Positions 13,386 to 25,301 of a stretch of DNA of 64,000 nucleotides are shown here, in pieces. Under the pieces are notes generated by a model that was not told the DNA's origin, ran no database searches, and worked only from the letters and a program-made list of their open reading frames with translations. The stretch is from Hypomesus transpacificus. Its lineage: Eukaryota; Chordata; Actinopteri; Osmeriformes; Osmeridae. The DNA lies in contig NC_061081.1 in assembly GCF_021917145.1 (NCBI RefSeq), positions 7,197,153-7,261,152 on the forward strand. Reading direction: 5' to 3'. Both the position numbers and the translations under genes were made by a program. Each line of letters starts with the position of its first letter. The stretch's first letter is position 1.

Positions 13386-14358
13386 GTTTTGATAGAAGCG
13401 AAGAGTTTTGACAACATAAACTTTGAACTTTCACCTGCCTAAGTCCATTTAGACAACTAAATGAACATCAATTTAAAATAGAGCGTCGTCCTACCGGTAC
13501 GGAGGACAAAAAACATTTCAGCAATTTTTAAGAAACGCGCTTTTTATACCTCTAGACACATGACTTAAAATCATGCCATAAAGTACACGTACTTGGTAGG
13601 CTAAAATAATCTATATTCGATATGTGCTTAAAGAGTTTTCAGTTGTACCCCTATGCAGGGTCGGCCCCAAGGGGTTTGACGGGCAATGCCCCCCCCCCCC
13701 CCCCCCCCTCCCCCCAATGGAAAGTGTTACGGTTTATCATGGTTTGAGGAGAAACTGACCTGGAACACATAGCCATTTAAATACAGTTGGGAATGTAAGA
13801 GAGTATAGCCAAGAGAAGCCGTAACTTCATGCATGCAGTGTCAGGAATGGGGTGCAAATGCGATGTATTCTTCTTAATAGGACCTTGATTAAATATGTCA
13901 TTGACAACGTTTTTTTGGTCATTGTTGGAACTACTTGTTAGAGTATAGTCTCAGACTTTTCTTTAATGAAACTTCTTGAAATCTGTAAATCATGTGTTGT
14001 TTTGACATGTGAGTGTATTTATGTGCTGAGGGAGCTGTGTTTAGAGAGGGTTGGGGTGTCACCCGGTTTAGGATTTTAACCTGCAAACTCTTGGTCGGCA
14101 GTCAGATAGATCCACTGAGATAAACCTACTACACATAAACGTACAGTAGGTAGCACTAGCGGTGATGCATCGACGTTGACTGCTATCAAGATAGCTGCAA
14201 CAGGAAGAGGCGGGACTTCGGTACTAGATTGACGTGTGATGATGTTGACTAGCTTGGTAACCTTCTAGAATCTCTGGAAGTTAATAATTCACCCTTCTTC
14301 GGGTGTTTCAAGCGCTACCTAACACAGGCCCTTTGGGGGCGTATTTCTGGAATTCACG
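13386..14358. promoter_or_regulatory. Head-to-head (bidirectional) promoter region of ptpa and crat
   Basis: 973 bp separate the ptpa ATG (minus) from the crat ATG (plus), and no other gene lies between. A GC box (GAGGCGGG, 14207-14214) preceded by an ETS-like CAGGAAG (14201-14207) lies about 145 bp upstream of the crat start. A 20-base C run (13689-13708) marks the middle. In human the two genes are also divergent neighbours, so the arrangement is conserved. Transcription start sites are not visible. Confidence 0.6.
13689..13715. repeat. Poly(C) tract in the ptpa-crat intergenic region
   Basis: Twenty C in a row, one T, then six more C. A simple repeat, prone to length polymorphism and sequencing error. 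Confidence 0.9.
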
Positions 14359-17300
14359 ATGTTGAGTATTTTGGCCAGGACCATGGTAAGTAGAGAAGAA
14401 TTTCGCCAAATTCCAGAGTTTCAGTTTGCTCGTTGTCAACCAGATAATACTAGCACGAGCTTGCCTGCTACTAGTATTAACAAACAAGTGCATGTTGGTG
14501 TAACTATTTAGCGAGCCAAAGCCATCAAACTTTGAGACTTCGTTGCGCAGCTTGTCGTTCTGTGACTTTGAGTCGTAGCTCACTGTCATAGCAGATTTAC
14601 TACAGAAATCATTATGGCAGCTGACATATTTTATCTTCAGTAAAATGTTGTTACTAACCGTTGAATTGCTAGCTAAGTGTGAACAAATGCTGAAGATGAA
14701 AATGAACGCATTGCTTAATGCTGCTTGCTGACGAATTGTAACAACAAACCCGGCAGAGGTGCAAATACAATATACTACGATTGGGGATAAAGTTCCACGC
14801 TACCCACGTTAGCTAGTTAAGTACTTCTGAACTAAGGGTGCTGTCAAGCTCTATTTACATTATATGTCTGCTTTTACTGTAGCTTTTGATTTCGGTAAAG
14901 TACACATTATTGTTGGGAAGTAGGCTACCTAGGCCTTAACAGTCGGTTATATCTGGAAGAACGCCGATTATAATTCTACGTGAAATCATAAAACATGAGT
15001 AAATTATGAAATTATGTTTTTTATGATCAAGTCAGCTAACATTGCAATCTTTTTACTTTTTTTTTTTTACAATTGTAGATAATTGATGTGTAACATGTTT
15101 TCACATTAATTGGTGAACATGTGGACCATCTTTCGATACCTCTAGAATCTCTGATTACACCCTCCATGGGTTAGCGGCCACAGCAGGTCTCACCCGGTTA
15201 TATGTTTCTTTAAAGGTTTGGAAGGTTTGGAAGCCCATTCTTCAAGGCTTTAAGCACTTTAAGCACGAAATAAAAACAACTTTTTTTTTTATGTGACGAG
15301 TTATGGTTTATGAAAAGCCTCACAAGAAAGGAAATTCAAATGATCCCCTCAAACCTAGCCCAACTTACTCCAGTTGGCCTACAGAGCCTTTACACCTGCC
15401 ACAGACATGTTGGTCTACTGTACTTCAAACATCATACCATTAGTATCACCTTGTTTGTGCATCGTTTTTCTTTCTTTCACAGTTCTTTCTGGTGAATTTA
15501 CAGCAGGTCCATGGCAAATGTAAATTGGAAGTTGAAGATATATATGTTTATCAAATAAAAAGAAGCAGCTTTGAGTCGGGCCCAAGCAGTGTTCTGCATT
15601 TTCAGGAATCAGGGTCTCTAGGTTGGATTTGGAGTCAGACTTTGTAACTGGAGTTAACGGCATTATTATAACATTATTACATTATTTTGTATAGTTTATT
15701 ACAACCTTGATACTACCTTACTACGTTCTCAATCCTTTTTCAAAAGACTACTCATATACTTTGTATTAATTTACTTTCCACATAATCAGAAATGTTAACG
15801 TACTAGTTAAAGTTCAATTCAATGAAACTCAATAATGACTGATAGTGTGTGAATCTATCACTTACCTTAAAATATCATAAATAATTCTGTAAATAGACTT
15901 CTAACTCTTACCTAAACCGAGGTTGAAACGGAGTCTCCTTTGTGTCAGTCGGATGCTTGCTTCATTGTGCCACTACATTTTGTTGGTTGAAGCCATCCCT
16001 ACAGTACATACGTTTGTAAGAATAAACTTACAGAGTATTTAGTACAGACCAGACAATATATAATTTTTACTTTATCTTCTCTCATAGGCAAAGACAGGTA
16101 TGGAGAAATCCTGTTGCTTGGTTAAGCCTGTGTCTGTGACGCGGATTACCGGTCGCTACCTGGCTCACCAGGAAGGGCTCCCCCACCTGCCCGTGCCGCC
16201 TTTGCAGCAGACTTGCCAACGCTTCATCATGGCCATGGAGCCTATTGTGGACAAGGAGGAGCTCAGTCACACCAAGGAGCTGATAGCTGAATTTCAGAAG
16301 CCAGGGGGTGTGGGGGAGAGATTACAGAGGAGCCTGGAAAGGAGGGCGCAAAAGACTGAGAACTGGGTGAGGGGGCCGGACCAGATGTTGTGTTGTTACA
16401 TTCCAATTTCTTAATTTAGCAGACAACTTTATTCAAAGCAACGTATAGAAGTGCCGGTAACAAGTAATGCAGATAATCAAAAACCAGAATCTGTTCTAAC
16501 AGTATTACAGTGATTAGTCCCAAGGCAGTCTGTGTTTTACAAGACAGTGAAACAATATACATAGAAAACGTAAGTACACCTACACCACAGATGGCCCTCA
16601 CTAGTGCTCTACAGGTGTAACAAATTCTTACGTTTCTGATGTTATTCATCTGCAGTATAAATCACCATCCAAAATGTGCTGCCTCCATTTTTATGGACTG
16701 TGAAAGTAACTGGGCTGACCTTTGCTTCTGCATTGGGATCTCGTATGCCTTGGATGCTGAGTGATGGAAAAAAAGGTTTGCTGAAAAGTAGAGACAAATT
16801 ATGGTATTCTTGAGTGCATCTTTTGGGTTTTCTGAAGCAATACGCTTAGATCCTGATAATGGGCCCCAACATAGATTGGAATTAAACACACTGTATTTAG
16901 GCATCATGCATTCCGTAAGCAAAACCAACCAAATTCCAGTGACAGAGCAGATTAGCCAGACTTTATGAGGTACAGAAAAACGGATGATATTACAGACAGT
17001 ATATTAATTCCTCTTCACCTTCAATTCCTTGAATGACCTACAGTAGTATGCAGTAGGAAGCCCCAACATGAAGATAATTGGGGTAGTATCTAGGATCAAT
17101 TGGATATGGTAAAGTAACCGTAAAATGGGAAAAATCCCATTAGCTACTACAGAGTCCTCCTTCAGTCAACTTGTCCAAGTGATTCCTCGTTTTAGTTATG
17201 TTGTGGTCTGGACTCTGAGGTGGCCGCTGGGATTTCTTTCCACTAAATTTAAAAAAAGGTTTTAACTGTTACTTAAAATGTGTTTTTGTCTGTCTTACTT

Positions 17301-20300
17301 TCTGTATCATATAAATGTACACCTACACAACAGCTCTCAGACTGGTGGTTGAAAACAGCCTATCTAGACTACAGGATGCCTGTGGTGATCCACTCAAGCC
17401 CTGGGGTGGTTCTGCCACGCATGGAGTTCAATGACAGGCAGGGACAGATGAGGTGAGACCCTCCCCCTCATACGCACACACACACAAACACGTGCTTTTC
17501 CCCTGCTACAATGTGTAGGGTTTGCCGCAAAAATTGTGTAACACACATCCAGCAGCAGTCCTGTGGAAATAAACAGCTTATTGATAAACAATTAGGGTTA
17601 TGCAATGAATCTATTTCTGAAAACTAACAGGTGCACCTAAAAATTAGGAGCTGTGTTTGTAGACAACCACACCAGGTTCCACTACTGTCTGCTTAACACA
17701 AGAAGTGGCTCCAGTGGTTACCAACTATCACCAACATTAGTGAATTGAGGTGTGAAAACATAGCTAGGTGAGTCCCAGTTCAGGATATGGTGTAGGCAAA
17801 ATGAGTTAATGGACCATCCTATCTAGCATCAATGGTACAGGTGGTATAATCATGTGGGGAGTTTTCCAGGCAAACATTATGTTCCCTGATACCAAATGAG
17901 CAATGTTTTGAATGCCACAGCATTTCTCAACATTCTTGCAGATATGGTGTATCCTTGCATGGTTATGAGTTGATTACACGAATACTTCCAGGTGTGTATT
18001 GCCCCATGCACATATTATCTCAGAATGTTCAAGGAAGATGGCGTTCATTTTACACACTCCCCGGACCTTAACCCAAGCATCTTTGGGATATGGAATGAAC
18101 CACTGGTCAATATGAAGAATCTGTTAGATGTCATTGTGCCAGCATTGACTAACATCCCTGTTAAACTCCACCTTGTAAAATCCATGCCCCTGAGAGGGTG
18201 CTCTAAAGGAAAGTCCAACCCTGTACTAGATGGGTGTACCTAATTAACTGATTTGGGAGTTATGAAAGTGATTTCTGTGTACAAGAACATGTCATGACTC
18301 AAATTGCTACCATTTATATTTGTCTGCTGAGTTTTGACAGTATGGCTGAAAATGTAATGAACCAAACTGAGAGCATAGATGGTTAAGCTTTGTTTGTCAC
18401 CAGTTTACAAGAAACACAGATTTAGGCTCCATTAGGTAATGAACAGGTGTTCTGCATTTCTTGGCCATTGTCTTGTCATCTGAGAAGAATGATATTTAAA
18501 AAGAGTCCAGAGTCCAGTCTGTAAAAATACATAATGACAGCATGACTGTCTTGCTCTAAATGGAGCAGGCCACATATAAACTTCTGCCCCAAATAAACAA
18601 AGATTTGCTGTGTCTTTCCTTTACCCTTGTGCCCTGTTGGTAACGGGATGGTATACCATAATGTAGTCACTGTGTGCTTTATACCTTACTACTGTAAAAA
18701 TACATAATGACAGCATGACTGTCTTGCTCTAAATGGAGCAGGCCACATATAAACTTCTGCCCCAAATAAACAAAGATTTGCTGTGTCTTTCCTTTACCCT
18801 TGTGCCCTGTTGGTAACGGGATGGTATACCATAATGTAGTCACTGTGTGCTTTATACCTTACTACTCTAGGCCACGACCTTTGTACACACTAACCTACAG
18901 TCTGCACTGTGATATTAGGAGTATGCTAGCTGACTTATTACATTGACCTTGATGTGATATCAGCTGTCCATAATTGAAGAAAATAAGGCATACAAATCTT
19001 AAATGCATGTTTGTGATTGATTGGTGTGCTTGATTATCATGCACTATATGGAAACCTACAACAATCTCATACCCTCTATACAGATTTGCTGCCAAACTGA
19101 TTGCTGGAGTTCTGGACTTTAAGGCAATGATTGACAAGTGAGTACCACTTCTTTATCCTAGAGGGGACTTTGGCCACCCAGACACAAAGCCACCCGTTAA
19201 AAAGCCATGATAAATTAATCAATCAGATTTAAGGGGATTGCCACAGCAATAGTAATCACTTTCTAATCAATTTCTAAACAGGCTTTAATTATTATTATTC
19301 AGACTTGGTTATAAGAGCTGTTGACATTTGTTTTGATAAACAGATGACAACACATGTCCACACTCTGCACCTACCATTGGGGTCATAGTGTACCAATTAG
19401 CTTGATTTAAGGGCTGCATACTGTATGTTAATACAGTATGCAGCCCACTACATGTTAGTTATTACTTTAAACTATAACGAAGTCTCCACATAATTAAGTA
19501 TGCCCATAAAGCACTGACCTAGGGATCTAGATTTATTTGATTTAATTGAACTTTTCTTTGATCAATCATCAATATCATAATATTATATTCTCATTTGTAA
19601 TAATCCAAGTATGCAGACACAAGCATTGCTTTTGATTATCATTAACATTAACATTGCGATTAACATTGCTTTTGATTATCTTGTCAGTGAGACTGTACCA
19701 GTGGAGTACCTGGGAGGGAAACCTCTGTGTATGCATCAGTACTACCAGATCCTGTCATCCTGTCGCATCCCTGGCCTGAAGCAAGATACAGTGGTCAACC
19801 ATGCCCAGAGCTCCAGACCCCCCACACACATCACTGTGGTTCACAACTTCCAGGTACAGAACACATCTTAACTGAGGTGTGTGTGTGTCTAAGGACATCT
19901 TGCACACATACACCGCTGTAAATTTGCACTATTGGACCAAATCATAAATCATATAAAGTGCCAAAGTATACATGAGTATAACTCTATGTTACACATCTTC
20001 CAGTTCTTTGTGTTGGACGTGTATAACAGTGATGGAACCCCACTGACGGTGGACCAGCTGTACGGGCAGCTGGAGAAGATCTGGAACTCCTCCCTACAGA
20101 CTAACAAGGAGCCAATCGGAATACTGACTTCACAGCATCGCAATACCTGGGGGAAGGCCTACAACAACCTTATCAAGGGTTAACACAGACTGAATACATT
20201 TGATTACTTAGATTTCTTTCTGTCTTGCAGACTTTATTAGGAATAATTTATTGTAATCTCAGATTATGTTCATCTCAAATCTGCAAATGCCTTTTCCTTG

Positions 20301-23141
20301 AACAACCAGTTCAGTTGTATCTCAACATTGAGGCTGCACTGCACACCGCATTTGACCAATTATTATTCCCTTTTAATTGAATTCTTCCCCTCCAGAAAAG
20401 ACAAATAAGGACTCTGTGCGAGCCATCCAGAAGAGCATCTTCACTGTGTGTCTGGATGCTCCCATGCCACGTGTCTCAGATGAGATGTACCACAGCCGGG
20501 CCGCCGTCCAGATGATCCACGGAGGAGGCAGTCGCTGGAATAGCGGCAACCGCTGGTTTGACAAGACCCTGCAGGTGAGACCAGCGGGCAAGTTAGAAAA
20601 CCCCAAAATGTACACACTTGGAGACAGAGACAAACACAAAGCATTATAACTAATAATTGATGCACTAATAACAAACTCCAGACACAGAGTTATTTGTTTG
20701 CTAGATTTCTAGATTTGAACCGTTTCACTCTTTCTAGTTTGTCATTGGTGAAGATGGGTCATGTGGTCTGATCTATGAACACGCCCCTGCAGAAGGCCCA
20801 CCAATTGTTTCCTTGATTGACCATGTGGTCGAGTACACGTAAGTGAACAACTACTATTCATTAGTTTGTTTTTAATAACTTGGTTTAAGTTATTGTTTTA
20901 TTGGACACTGTTGTTTAATTTCCATGACTTAAATAAGCTAATAATGGTAGTTGTTTTTTGTATGAACTCTACATTTGACTCTGAATTTGTCGTATAGAGA
21001 TATTACATAATTGTTTAGTAATACGTTTTACATCCTGATATACCAGACAGGCATCTGACAAAATGTTGAACATACTGTAAATCATTTGAGAATTGTTTTC
21101 TATTTGTTGTCCGCAAACAGGAAGACATTTGAGATGATACGTACACCCATGGTGCCCCTGCCCATGCCCAAGAAGCTACGCTTTAACATCACACCCGAAG
21201 TCAAGAAGGACATTGAGAAGGCCAAGCAGAACATGAACATGTGAGGTCCAATGAATGGCAATGAACAAGTCCATAAAGCATATCACTTTTCTTTGCCACC
21301 ATTTGCAAAAAGCTGGACTTTTTTATTACTCTAGTGTTCTAAAACCACTGCTATGTTTCACACTTTACCCCACAGAATGGTGCATGACCTGGATGTTAAA
21401 GTGATAGTCTTCTCCCACTTTGGTAAAAACGTCCCTAAGGCCCACAGTATGAGCCCGGATGCCTTCATTCAGATGGCTTTACAGCTATCCTACTATAGGT
21501 AAGATATTGTCCAATTTGTTCTATTCAGCATCTGTTTATGAAAAATTATCTACCATATATTCTTCCTGTCCCCATCTTTCTTCTCACCATATCTTCTCTC
21601 TCTTTGTCTTCCATTGCTGCTTTCTCCCTACCCCTCCTCCTTTGTCGGCCTCTGTCTTTCTGCTGCCTCCCCCCGCTCTCTCTCTCTCAGGATGTACAAG
21701 CGATGTTGTGCCACATACGAGAGTGCCTCCCTGCGTATGTTCAAGCTGGGCCGTACAGACACCATTCGCTCTGCTTCCATTGACTCTGCCAACTTTGTGA
21801 AGGCCTTTGATGAACCAGCGAGACAAGTGAGAGAGACAACCCAATTCAAAATAGAGGCAAAAGATGATTATAGTAATTCATATAACAACCAATGTTTAAT
21901 TTTGCATGACACGAGGATGTGTGTGCTATTTGTAATGCCAACTTGAGAGCTTTATACCAATCTACAAATGTTTAAATGTCGTGAGTAATATCTTTGATTC
22001 AAATCATCTTTGGACAGAACACAGAAAAGGTGGCTTTAATGGAGAAAGCTGTGAAAGCACATAGGGCATACACTAACATGGTGAGTATATTTATCACAGT
22101 AGTCAAATTAATTATGTATATATTAAGACAAGACCTTTTAGCTACGGGTAGTAGCTCTATATCTCGGTCAGTTTGTTGGTCTAGAAAAGTAGCTGGTGCG
22201 TATGTGGTCACAACTATGAGCTTTAGCTTGTTACACTACAATTAACAATGAATACAGAATGTTTCTTATCACCATCTTTTCTCTACTATCTCAGTGTATT
22301 TATTGTGTGAATGAGATGCATGAGAAGTCCCATGGGAGAGGGATTTTTGTTTGCAGAGGACTAACCTGCGTACTGAGTTGTCTTGTTCCCTTATTTATAT
22401 ATATATATATATATTTTTTAACTCTGTCCCTAGGCCATCCAAGGCCAGGCCATTGACAGACATCTCCTTGGCCTGAAACTGCAGGCGATAGAGGACCTGG
22501 CCTCCATGCCAGAGATCTTCATGGACACATCCTATGCCGTGGCCTTGCACTACAACCTCTCTACTAGCCAGGTGAAGTTTTGGCTTAGAATCACAGTACT
22601 TTTGCCTTTTGCCACACAAAATTATCAGGGGTTGTTGTACCTTACTAGCTTGAAGTGATTGAGTGAGTTCATGGCTCATGGAGCCCAGAAACCAAACCAC
22701 CTACATTGATGCAAGGCTTCTTCTTGAGAGTGTATCACCTACCCTAACTAAAACTGAAAATGTTCCTCAGTGTGAAAACAGTAATCCCCATTTCTGAGCC
22801 TAAGCAAAATGGCAGCTGCCTAGTTCTTGGCCACCAAGGCAATTTGCTGCTCTTGTAGAGCTGCAACATCTTGCGATTTTATATTCATATGTACTTTTCT
22901 TCTCTACCTCCACAACCCCTACCAGGTGCCAGCCAAAACGGACTGTGTCATGTGCTTTGGTCCTGTGGTGCCTGATGGCTATGGAGTGTGCTACAATCCC
23001 ATGGCCAATCACATCAACTTTTCCGTATCTGCTTTCAACAGCTGCAATGAAACGAACGCAGCACGCATGGCCAAAGCCCTGGAAGATGCTTTATTGGATA
23101 TGCAAAGCTTACTGGAGCAGACACCTAAGGCCAAGCTGTGA
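14359..23141 (+). CDS. crat: Carnitine O-acetyltransferase
   Basis: CRAT reversibly transfers short acyl groups between CoA and carnitine in mitochondria and peroxisomes. Fourteen coding exons: 14359-14385, 16088-16366, 17334-17452, 19084-19137, 19688-19853, 20004-20178, 20396-20574, 20738-20838, 21121-21240, 21376-21498, 21691-21826, 22018-22080, 22434-22571, 22926-23141. The frame stays open through all 13 GT-AG introns: 1,896 nt, 631 aa (human 626). The catalytic histidine is H348 in [10 protein letters not shown]. The choline/carnitine-acyltransferase motif STS is at 557-559. Other family blocks are [19 protein letters not shown] and [15 protein letters not shown]. The nine-codon first exon (MLSILARTM) gives a basic, presumably mitochondrial N-terminus. 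An internal Met at residue 14 could start a non-mitochondrial form. The protein ends in AKL, a peroxisomal PTS1. Introns 2 and 3 hold transposon debris. Confidence 0.97.
16413..16470 (-). repeat. Fragment of a fish SINE 3' tail in crat intron 2
   Basis: On the minus strand the segment ends in GTCTGCTAAAT, preceded by a CTTTGAATAAAG-like stretch. This is the common fish SINE tail also seen intact at 58319-58345. No tRNA-like head was found nearby, so only the tail is supported. Confidence 0.45.
17662..18245 (+). pseudogene. Decayed Tc1/mariner-type transposase in crat intron 3
   Basis: Degenerate copy of a widespread fish IS630-Tc1-mariner element. Near 18058-18080 the translation gives HSPDLNPS, the region of the last catalytic acidic residue (usually SPDLNPIE). 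The end (18208-18245) matches the usual close of this family, GTCCAACCCxGTACTAG followed by GTGTACCTAAT. Upstream pieces such as CCACACCAGGTTCCACT (17668-17684) align with the same coding region. The frame is broken many times, so it is not functional. The family was recognised from memory; internal deletions make the left end approximate. Confidence 0.7.
18521..18866 (+). repeat. Perfect 173-bp tandem direct duplication in crat intron 3
   Basis: Bases 18521-18693 are repeated without visible difference at 18694-18866, and the two copies abut directly. The unit has no recognised gene or transposon. Identity over 173 bp means a very recent duplication or an assembly artefact. Confidence 0.95.
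19411..19446. repeat. Perfect 15-bp hairpin in crat intron 4
   Basis: GGGCTGCATACTGTA (19411-19425) and its exact reverse complement (19432-19446) flank a 6-base loop, TGTTAA. It may be a miniature transposon core or a chance palindrome. No flanking duplication is evident. Confidence 0.85.
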
Positions 23142-23226
23142 GAGTAGGCTAGACTGTAGACAAGGCCAAGGTTAAATGATTTGAGCTGAAACAGGTGAGG
23201 CTAATGCATGGCTAGGTTTTGGAAAC

Positions 23227-23232
23227 ATTAAA
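23227..23232 (+). terminator. Candidate crat polyadenylation signal
   Basis: ATTAAA, 86 bases after the crat stop. A canonical AATAAA at 24213-24218 is the alternative if the 3' UTR is about 1 kb. The choice cannot be made from sequence. Confidence 0.35.
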
Positions 23233-23557
23233 ATAATATGTATGTATTGTTTTTAATGATGAACAATGGGACTGATTGATTGATTGCCTTTTACTGTGTG
23301 CCATGTTCCTTGATTCAGCTACAAAAGACACATAGACAGTGGAACTGTTTTTGTAGTTACAGTTTTGTACAAATATTACACGTGTTAACACATGAACACT
23401 TAAAGAATGTACAGACTGGTAATTATCGTAATGTTTCTTTGAAGAACGCAGGATGGAATGTGGACAGAGCATGTGTCAGGTATATATTTACTATGATTAA
23501 CACTGTTCCACAATAAGATTGATGTCCACAGTAATTTCAGGTTTGTCTGTGTGTGTG

Positions 23558-23572
23558 TGGGGGGGGGGGGGC
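23558..23572 (+). repeat. TG repeat followed by a G run
   Basis: A short (TG)n at about 23549-23559 runs into a G run just downstream of crat. Simple repeat only. Confidence 0.7.
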
Positions 23573-23593
23573 ATTGTTTTTATATTGACTGTA

Positions 23594-24031
23594 TAGTCAT
23601 GGCCAAAAGTATTGGCAGTGATATACATTTTGTGTTTGCAAAGTTTGCTGCTTCAATTGTTGTGGTGTTGATTCACATTGTTACTCAATTATTGTGCAGA
23701 GTGATCAGAAGGACTTTTAATAAAAGCCTCATTGGCCCCCTAAAGATGAAATATAATCACAAAAAAACTATTTCACAGTTTTTGGGGCCTGGCCAAATGA
23801 CTGCTAACATCATTTCACTAGTCTTATCAGCACTTGGGAAAATGTGAAGTAGTTCTGGTCAGGTGAAATCACTATCATTCTGATTGATTGCTACGTATAT
23901 TGAACGTTTTTGCCAACAAAAGTTTTATAACATTAAATGTGTGTTATTGTTTTCCAGTATTCCATAGAAACGTGAAAAATTAGCAAAACTAACAAAATGT
24001 GTAACTGCCTAAATACTTTTGGCTATGACTA
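23594..24031. mobile_element. Tc1/mariner-type MITE between crat and gpr107
   Basis: 438-bp segment bounded by TA. The left end TAGTCATGGCCAAAAGTATT matches the reverse complement of the right end (AAATACTTTTGGCTATGACTA) except for one base and a short indel. TA duplication and AAAGTATT-rich ends are typical of Tc1/mariner miniature elements. No transposase remnant is visible inside. It contains one AATAAA that could affect crat polyadenylation. Confidence 0.75.
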
Positions 24032-24488
24032 GTCTCCAGACCCACATCCCATCCTTAGTCCATCGGATGTTGCTACTTAACTTGTCATTGTTCAACAAGT
24101 TTTACAGATGATTTGCACTCAGTCTCACATGTCAGTCATATTTGTTTTACTTATATGACACGGACACATATATGGTGCTGAACACAAATGTAGCAAGAGA
24201 ACAGATTATGAAAATAAAAACATGAGACTCAAGCAGTCTGATTTTATTTCCTAAAATACACTCCAACGAATTTAAGAATTCCTTGCCTGCTGTAGCCGTA
24301 GGCTACATCCACTGTTCCTCAATGCTGAAATTAATTAATTTGATTGAGTAATTAATAGTCATGAATCGAACGTTTTCTCAAACTGTGAAACAAAACATGA
24401 CACTGAGATGGCCTTCAAGCTCCAACCTAGGCCACGCCTTGATCATCCTGCTCACTCACTGAAAAGGATGAACAACTAATGTAGACTT

Positions 24489-24494
24489 ATTTAG
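24489..24494 (+). repeat. Left target-site duplication of the foldback element
   Basis: ATTTAG immediately before the left terminus, repeated exactly at 27039-27044 after the right terminus. This defines a 6-bp target duplication. Confidence 0.85.
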
Positions 24495-24762
24495 TATGGA
24501 AGCAAATCGTGACCAAAATTCAAATGAAAATGCATTTCCAGAAATGCATTTTCATTTTAAGAATGTGGCTGCATTATTTGACTCATAAATCAAATTAGTA
24601 TTCAATCATCCTATTTGCATTTTCATTTTCTTCTTTAAGACTGCTCATTCTTTCCCTTAATTAAAATGAAAACGAAAAAGACATTTGAAATTTAATTTTC
24701 AAAATATGCCCCAGCAAATAGATACCAAAATTCAATTTGAAATGTAAAATTTGAAAATGAAA

Positions 24763-25032
24763 ATGCATTTCCAGAAATGCATTTTCATTTTAAGAACGTG
24801 GCTGCAAAATCGTGACCACAATTCAAATTCAAATGCATTTCCAGAAATGCATTTTCATTTTCAAGAACGTGGCTGCAAAATCGTGACCACAATTCAAATT
24901 CAAATGCATTTTCAGAAATGCATTTTCATTTTAAGAACGTGGCTGCAAAATCGTGACCACAATTCAAATTCAAATGTATTTCCAGAAATGCATTTTCATT
25001 TTAAGAATGTGGCTGCATTATTTGACTCATAA
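24763..25032. repeat. Subterminal tandem repeats, left arm of the foldback
   Basis: About four copies of a 69-70-bp unit, each holding the small palindrome GCATTTCCAGAAATGC and the phrase AAGAACGTGGCTGCAAAATC. A further copy of the palindrome lies at 24531-24546. A mirror array occupies 26501-26770. Such arrays are candidate transposase-binding sites. An open frame running through them is a by-product of the repeats, not a gene. Confidence 0.85.
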
Positions 25033-25148
25033 ATCAAATTAGTACTGATTAGTACTGAGCGGACATTGCATTTTCATTTTCATGTTCTGCCCGCAAAGAA
25101 CTGCCCATAATTCGAAAACGAAAATGCATTCTGAGCGGCGCAGTTGAG

Positions 25149-25156
25149 TGACGTCA
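25149..25156. promoter_or_regulatory. CRE/ATF-type site TGACGTCA in the left foldback arm
   Basis: A perfect 8-bp CRE palindrome 146 bp upstream of the ORF start codon at 25302, followed by the GC-rich stretch GTAGGGGGCGGTGTG (25207-25221). Together they look like a promoter for the transposase-like ORF. The mirror copy is at 26377-26384. Confidence 0.55.
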
Positions 25157-25301
25157 GTAGCCGCTCTTCTTCAGCTCCCAGCTGACCGAGCTACCCATCT
25201 TGTTCGGTAGGGGGCGGTGTGCACATACGCATTGCATTACATGGCAAATGTGCCGGGAAATTGATTGAATTGCCGGGTCTTTAGAGGAAGCATCACAGAT
25301 C

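Noticed and set aside
24751-25032. 93-codon open frame with repeated MHFQKC phrases (mirror copy at 26501-26782)
   Set aside because: It is read through the subterminal tandem repeats of the foldback; the periodic sequence, not coding selection, keeps it open.
24763-25032. CRISPR-like repeat array
   Set aside because: Units abut as plain tandem repeats without unique spacers, and the host is a vertebrate.
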